Shown one piece after another: positions 5,727-8,886 of a stretch of 8,886 bases of DNA (position 1 is its first letter; each line of letters opens with the position of its first letter). The position numbers and the translations under genes were made by a program. The notes under the pieces are model-generated. The model was given only the letters and a program-made list of their open reading frames with translations, was not told the origin of the DNA and did not search any database. The DNA is taken from the NCBI GenBank assembly GCA_964509505.1, contig CAZDYP010000192.1, positions 1 to 8,886 of the forward strand. Reading direction: 5' to 3'. The stretch is from CAZDYP01 sp964509505. GTDB taxonomy: Bacteria; Chloroflexota; Anaerolineae; JACRMK01.

Positions 5727-6557
5727 ATGTCCACCCAACTCCCCGACCTCCGCATCATCCCGACACGACATCTCTTCTTGCACGAAGATGTCGAACCGGC
5801 GCGTGTGCAGCGCATCATCGAGCGTATCGCGCACGATCAATTACTGAAGAACCCCATCATCGTCGCCGAGCTCGACGAGTATGATCATTATGTCGTGCTG
5901 GACGGGGCGAATCGCGCGACGGCGCTCAAGCAATTGGATGTGCGCGATGCGCTGGTGCAAGTCGTGGATTACGGCGACCCAGAGATGCGACTCGAAACGT
6001 GGTATCATCTCGTCTGCGCTATTGATAAGCAAGCGTTGTTTGAGCGCATTGCGCAAGTCGCCCCCGTGCGCCTGCGCGCGTCAGACCTCACTCACGCGCG
6101 CAATGCGTTGGCGTTCCAACAAATTCTCGCGTATATGGTGTGCAACGAAGGCGACGTGCATCAGATTGACGGGCCCGAAGATTTGCCGAGCCGCGCAGCC
6201 ATTCTCAACCAGATTGCGCTAACGTATAAAGGCAGCGCGACCATCTATCGCGTGCAGACGGATCACATGGCGGAGCTACAAACGATTTACAAAGACCCCG
6301 CCGCCATCATCATCTACCCCCGCTTCACGCCGCACGACATCCTCGAACTGACACGCAACGCGGCGAAACTGCCGACGGGCATCACGCGCCATCTCATCCC
6401 CAAGCGCGCGCTGCGCCTCAATTTCCCGTTGAGCGCGTTGAACGAAGACAAGTCCCTCGCGGAAAAAAATCAAGCCTTGCGGGAACAAATTACCGCGATG
6501 CTGAAAGCAGGCAAGGTGCGGCATTACCAAGAGTCAACGTATTTGTTTGATGAGTGA
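5727..6557 (+). CDS. SbnI/SerK-like ParB-fold protein, probable free serine kinase
   Basis: 276 residues. The N-terminal ParB/sulfiredoxin-type domain holds LHEDVEPARV (E20, aligning with the functional Glu of S. aureus SbnI) and VVLDGANRATALKQL (56-70), the family's DGxHR-like motif with Asn in place of the usual His. The C-terminal half has LPTGITRHLIPKRALRLNFP (215-234), which parallels the SbnI segment with PAGVTRF, and ends in a Y-rich tail like SbnI. SbnI and archaeal SerK phosphorylate free L-serine to O-phosphoserine, feeding siderophore precursor or cysteine synthesis; SbnI is also a heme-responsive regulator. No siderophore genes are near, so cysteine or phosphoserine supply is the better guess. 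Start ATG 5727 is preferred; the frame could extend to 5667 but would translate the MITE-like element. It is not a chromosome-partitioning ParB: the helix-turn-helix and GxRR motif are absent. Confidence 0.75.
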   Translation: MSTQLPDLRIIPTRHLFLHEDVEPARVQRIIERIAHDQLLKNPIIVAELDEYDHYVVLDGANRATALKQLDVRDALVQVVDYGDPEMRLETWYHLVCAIDKQALFERIAQVAPVRLRASDLTHARNALAFQQILAYMVCNEGDVHQIDGPEDLPSRAAILNQIALTYKGSATIYRVQTDHMAELQTIYKDPAAIIIYPRFTPHDILELTRNAAKLPTGITRHLIPKRALRLNFPLSALNEDKSLAEKNQALREQITAMLKAGKVRHYQESTYLFDE

Positions 6558-6562
6558 AGCAA

Positions 6563-6618
6563 AGCTAAAGACTAAAGATGGAAGATTGAAGATTGCCTTC
6601 CCAATCTTTAGTCTTTAA
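6563..6618 (+). repeat. Inverted heptamer array forming a long stem-loop
   Basis: Units such as agctaaa, gactaaa, gatggaa, gattgaa, gattgcc turn into ttcccaa, tctttag, tctttaa. Arms 6566-6579 (taaagactaaagat) and 6604-6617 are perfect 14-bp complements; after a 2-base bulge the stem continues with 6580-6584 and 6597-6601, leaving a 12-base loop. A T-run of six (6626-6631) lies eight bases beyond, so this may work as a weak terminator after the SbnI-like gene, whose stop is at 6555-6557. Confidence 0.65.
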
Positions 6619-6631
6619 TCCTTCGTTTTTT

Positions 6632-6636
6632 GGGGT
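6632..6636 (+). promoter_or_regulatory. Candidate ribosome binding site that decides the first PPK2 start
   Basis: A ggggt purine-rich stretch sits about five bases before ATG 6641 and only two before the alternative ATG 6638, favouring 6641. The protein then starts MLDLDLD, similar to MLQDIDL of the second PPK2. Confidence 0.4.
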
Positions 6637-6640
6637 AATG

Positions 6641-7414
6641 ATGCTTGACCTAGACCTCGACCAAAAAATTTCCAAAGACGCATACAAACAACTCTTTCCT
6701 GAGTTGCAGCGCCGATTGTATGCGCTGCAAAAAGCGTCGTGGGATGCGAAGATACCTGTCGTGATCATTTTTGAAGGTTGGGATGCGGCGGGTAAAGGCA
6801 CCTCGATCAACACGTTGAGCTCACGGCTCGACCCGCGTGGTTTCAAGCTGCATCCGATTCGCGCGGCGCGCACCTTTGAGAAAAAACGTCCGTGGTTGTG
6901 GCGCTTCTGGCTGAAGCTGCCTGGGCGCGGCGAGTGGGCCATCTTCGACCGCTCGTGGTATGGGCGCGTGTTGGTTGAGCGCGTCGAGAATCTCGTCGGC
7001 AAACGCGACTGGGAGAGCGCGTATCAGGACATTGTGGACTTCGAGCAAACGTTGGCTGACGACGGGTATCTCATCGTCAAGTTCTGGTTGCACATTAGCC
7101 AGAGGGAACAGAAGAAGCGTTTCAAAACTTTGCAGCGAGACCCCTTGACGGCCTGGAAGGTCACGGCGGAAGATTGGGAGCATCACCGCAAGTATGACGA
7201 CTACGTGCTGGCGATTGAGGAGATGTTGGAGCGCACGTCCACCGAATGGGGCACGTGGACGATTGTCGAGGCGACGCAGAAGCGTTACACCATCGTCAAG
7301 ATTTATCGCACGCTCATCGCCGCGCTCGAAGCACGATTGAAACAAAGACCGGATGCGCTGCCGCCGCCCATCGAAGCGCCGCAAGCTGTAGCTAGCGCGT
7401 CGGTGACAACATAG
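6641..7414 (+). CDS. ppk2: PPK2-family polyphosphate kinase / polyphosphate:nucleotide phosphotransferase (copy 1)
   Basis: 257 residues, a single PPK2 domain. It transfers phosphate between polyphosphate and nucleoside mono- or diphosphates in the cytoplasm. Walker A is FEGWDAAGKG (44-53, D48 and K52), Walker B is AIFDRSWYGRVLVERVE (100-116, D103); SRLDPRG lies at 61-67, WLWRFW at 85-90, and KFWLHIS and TAEDW further on, then the usual TST..WT.VEA..K segment. Residue pattern is closest to the catalytic domain of polyphosphate:AMP phosphotransferases, but the nucleotide preference (class I, II or III) cannot be fixed by eye. An alternative TTG at 6593 is rejected as it lies in a repeat stem-loop. 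A Pro/Ala-rich tail (IEAPQAVASASVTT) ends the protein. A second PPK2 follows after 47 bp. Confidence 0.9.
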   Translation: MLDLDLDQKISKDAYKQLFPELQRRLYALQKASWDAKIPVVIIFEGWDAAGKGTSINTLSSRLDPRGFKLHPIRAARTFEKKRPWLWRFWLKLPGRGEWAIFDRSWYGRVLVERVENLVGKRDWESAYQDIVDFEQTLADDGYLIVKFWLHISQREQKKRFKTLQRDPLTAWKVTAEDWEHHRKYDDYVLAIEEMLERTSTEWGTWTIVEATQKRYTIVKIYRTLIAALEARLKQRPDALPPPIEAPQAVASASVTT

Positions 7415-7423
7415 CAATTTTCA

Positions 7424-7441
7424 ACTCCTCTTTAGAGGAGT
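7424..7441 (+). other. Short hairpin between the two PPK2 genes
   Basis: actcctc (7424-7430) and gaggagt (7435-7441) form a perfect 7-bp stem with loop ttta. It is not followed by a T-run, so full termination is unlikely. It lies between the copy 1 stop and the copy 2 ribosome binding site and could set relative expression or protect the upstream message. Confidence 0.45.
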
Positions 7442-7461
7442 GTGTTGAATGAGGATCGAAT

Positions 7462-8229
7462 ATGCTTCAGGACATTGATCTCAGTTTGGCATTGGACAAA
7501 GACGCATACGACGAAGAACTCATCAAATACCAAGTCGCCTTGAGCGCGCTGGGCTATCAAGTCTATCAGCAAGAGCGCCTCGTCGTCATCGTCTTTGAAG
7601 GTTGGGACGCGGCGGGCAAAGGCGGCGCGATTAAGCGCGTCACCGAGCGGCTCGACCCACGCGGCTATGCGGTCTTTCCCATCAGCGCGCCCCAGGGCGA
7701 CGATGCGACGCATCATTACTTGTGGCGCTTCTGGCGGCGCATTCCCGAAGCGGGGCAATTCGCCATCTTTGACCGCAGCTGGTATGGGCGTGTCTTGGTC
7801 GAGCGCGTCGAAGGTTTCTGCTCCGAGGAGGCGTGGAAGCGCGCGTATCGTGAAATCATTCAGTTCGAGCGGGACCTCGTAGGCTTCGGCGCGATTCTGT
7901 TCAAGTTTTGGATGCACATTAGCAGCGACGAGCAATTGCGCCGTTTCCAAGAACGCGAGACGAGTGAGCTGAAACAATGGAAACTGACGGCGGAGGACTG
8001 GCGCAACCGCAACAAATGGGATGCGTATTTTGAAGCGACGGACGAGATGCTCACGAAGACCAGCACCATCAGCGCGCCGTGGACAGTGGTCGAAGCGAAC
8101 AACAAGTGGTATGCGCGCGTCAAGGTATTGCAGACACTCGTGGACAAGTTGAGCGTCGAGCTGAATTATGATGCGTTGAAAGAAGTGTTTCCCAATGGGA
8201 GGAAGCAGAAAAACAAAAAGAGAAAATGA
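7462..8229 (+). CDS. ppk2: PPK2-family polyphosphate kinase / polyphosphate:nucleotide phosphotransferase (copy 2)
   Basis: 255 residues, a single PPK2 domain paralogous to the gene upstream over its whole length. Walker A is FEGWDAAGKG (45-54, D49 and K53), Walker B is AIFDRSWYGRVLVERVEGF (101-119, D104). TERLDPRG, HYLWRFWRRIP, KFWMHIS, KLTAEDWRNRNKWDAY and STISAPWTVVEANNKWYARVK-type segments follow; the last is very like the C-terminal domain of fused polyphosphate:AMP phosphotransferase (PAP). A gagg ribosome binding site (7451-7454) stands seven bases before ATG 7462. The end is a basic tail, RKQKNKKRK, absent from copy 1, which might touch polyphosphate or nucleic acid. With copy 1 it could form a two-step set (AMP to ADP, ADP to ATP) or a heteromer; this is inferred from tandem placement only. 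Confidence 0.92.
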   Translation: MLQDIDLSLALDKDAYDEELIKYQVALSALGYQVYQQERLVVIVFEGWDAAGKGGAIKRVTERLDPRGYAVFPISAPQGDDATHHYLWRFWRRIPEAGQFAIFDRSWYGRVLVERVEGFCSEEAWKRAYREIIQFERDLVGFGAILFKFWMHISSDEQLRRFQERETSELKQWKLTAEDWRNRNKWDAYFEATDEMLTKTSTISAPWTVVEANNKWYARVKVLQTLVDKLSVELNYDALKEVFPNGRKQKNKKRK

Positions 8230-8238
8230 CGATGCGCC

Positions 8239-8886
8239 ATGAACGATTCAGACCTGACTCGCGAGCTTCAACTCTTGGTCGCCGTGCAGTTGTTGGACGA
8301 GCAAACGGTTGAACAATTCATGTTTCATCATGCGCTGACGCATGAGGCTGCGTATGCGTCGCTGTTGCGTAGCGACCGCAAACAGCTGCATCTGCTCGTG
8401 GCCGAAACGGTCGAGCGCGTGTATGCCCATACACTCGACACGTATCTGGGCGATTTGGCGCATCACTTTCGGTTAGCAGGCGCGGATACACAAGCCATGC
8501 GGTATGCGTGGCGCGCGGGCGAGCAGGCGCAGGCGATGTATGCGCCACGCGAAGCCATCAAGTATTTCACACAGGCCGCAGAGGCCACTAGTCGGCTCGC
8601 GCAACCTACTCCCCCTGCGCTGTATCGCGCACGTGGACGGGCTTATGAACTGATCGACGATTTTGCGTCGGCGCTGCACGATTACGAGCGAGCGTTGGAG
8701 ATGGCGTGGGAGCTGCGCGATATGCAGGCTGAGTGGCAAGCATTGATAGACCTCGGCTTCTTGTGGGCAGCGCGCGATTACGAACGCATGGGCGATTACC
8801 TGCAACATGCGCTGGTCGTGGCGCGCAAGCTGGGTGACGCGGCGAAGCTAGCCTCCACCTTGAATTACATCGGCAACTGGCACATC
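8239..8886 (+). CDS. TPR-repeat protein resembling the C-terminal part of AAA-ATPase/cyclase regulators; 3' end outside window
   Basis: 216 residues are visible from ATG 8239, still open at the right edge. FMFHHALTHEAAYASLLRSD (28-46) followed by LHLLVAETVERVYA, LGDLAHHFRLAGA and AGEQAQAMYAPREAIKYFTQA is the signature seen just after the NTPase module in STAND/AAA-type proteins that often carry an adenylate cyclase or kinase domain in front; TPR-like helices (from about 85) follow. Here nothing resembling the NTPase lies upstream: the second PPK2 ends nine bases before. So the gene is either a 5'-truncated remnant or a shortened TPR protein still expressed; the weak aagag-like stretch before the start does not decide. 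The frame is the same as the PPK2 gene, separated by its TGA stop. Codon use is like the neighbours and no internal stop is seen. Confidence 0.68.
   Translation, partial: MNDSDLTRELQLLVAVQLLDEQTVEQFMFHHALTHEAAYASLLRSDRKQLHLLVAETVERVYAHTLDTYLGDLAHHFRLAGADTQAMRYAWRAGEQAQAMYAPREAIKYFTQAAEATSRLAQPTPPALYRARGRAYELIDDFASALHDYERALEMAWELRDMQAEWQALIDLGFLWAARDYERMGDYLQHALVVARKLGDAAKLASTLNYIGNWHI

Noticed and set aside
5727..6557. Chromosome-partitioning ParB
   Set aside because: There is no helix-turn-helix or typical ParB GxRR motif, and the C-terminal half matches SbnI/SerK, not ParB; no parA or parS is seen.
6593..6640. TTG start for the first PPK2
   Set aside because: It lies inside the repeat stem-loop; ATG 6641 has a purine-rich stretch upstream and yields an N-terminus like that of the second PPK2.
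6821..7417. Long open frame on the minus strand opposite the first PPK2 (198 codons), and similar minus-strand frames elsewhere
   Set aside because: They lie antisense to genes with clear conserved motifs, are Arg/Pro/Leu-rich as expected of GC-biased shadow frames, and show no recognisable family.
8227..8241. TGA read-through fusing the second PPK2 to the TPR protein
   Set aside because: The frames are the same, but the PPK2 is full length with a basic tail and no recoding signal is visible; chance explains it one time in three.

Overview
The window reads as a moderately GC-rich bacterial chromosome piece, most likely from a Chloroflexota (Anaerolineae-type) genome. This rests on recalled resemblance of the gene families, especially the paired GT-C-like membrane proteins, the SbnI/SerK-like protein and the PPK2 pair, plus the style of the low-complexity spacers. 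No marker gene fixes the taxonomy. All ten genes I accept lie on the + strand with short spacers, and no stretch over 300 bases lacks a gene.

Layout: (a) 2-4189, three integral membrane proteins probably tied to cell-surface glycan or lipid-linked sugar chemistry: a left-truncated DUF2142-like protein and two tandem paralogues of a GT-C-like family. (b) 4280-5340, a JAMM/MPN+ (M67, Mec-like) metallopeptidase translationally coupled by an ATGA overlap to ribonuclease HI. (c) 5374-5535, a 53-residue ORF that looks like the surviving N-terminus of a longer gene. (d) 5553-5716, a 164-bp structured element with 24-bp terminal inverted repeats (23/24 matching), MITE-like. (e) 5727-6557, a ParB-fold protein of the SbnI/SerK free-serine-kinase family. 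(f) 6641-8229, two tandem single-domain PPK2 polyphosphate kinases. (g) 8239 to the right edge, a TPR protein that appears to lack the ATPase part its relatives carry upstream.

The most striking structure is a family of degenerate heptanucleotide tandem arrays. They occupy or adjoin most gene junctions (872-906, 2523-2578, 4187-4284, 4802-4843, 5536-5556, 6563-6618) and also sit inside the first gene (49-104 and 392-552, the latter exactly 23 consecutive 7-mers). They keep a 7-base period, hold or abut start and stop codons, and run into coding sequence as 7-residue-periodic peptides. Twice they reverse orientation to make hairpins. They resemble in type the heptanucleotide STRR repeats described in cyanobacteria.

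Functionally, the JAMM peptidase and the SbnI/SerK-like kinase are both the kinds of enzyme used in O-phosphoserine/sulfur-carrier-dependent cysteine synthesis (kinase makes O-phosphoserine; Mec-type JAMM frees cysteine from the carrier). The neighbouring PPK2s interconvert polyphosphate and nucleotides. That link is an inference; the carrier protein and synthase are not in this window.
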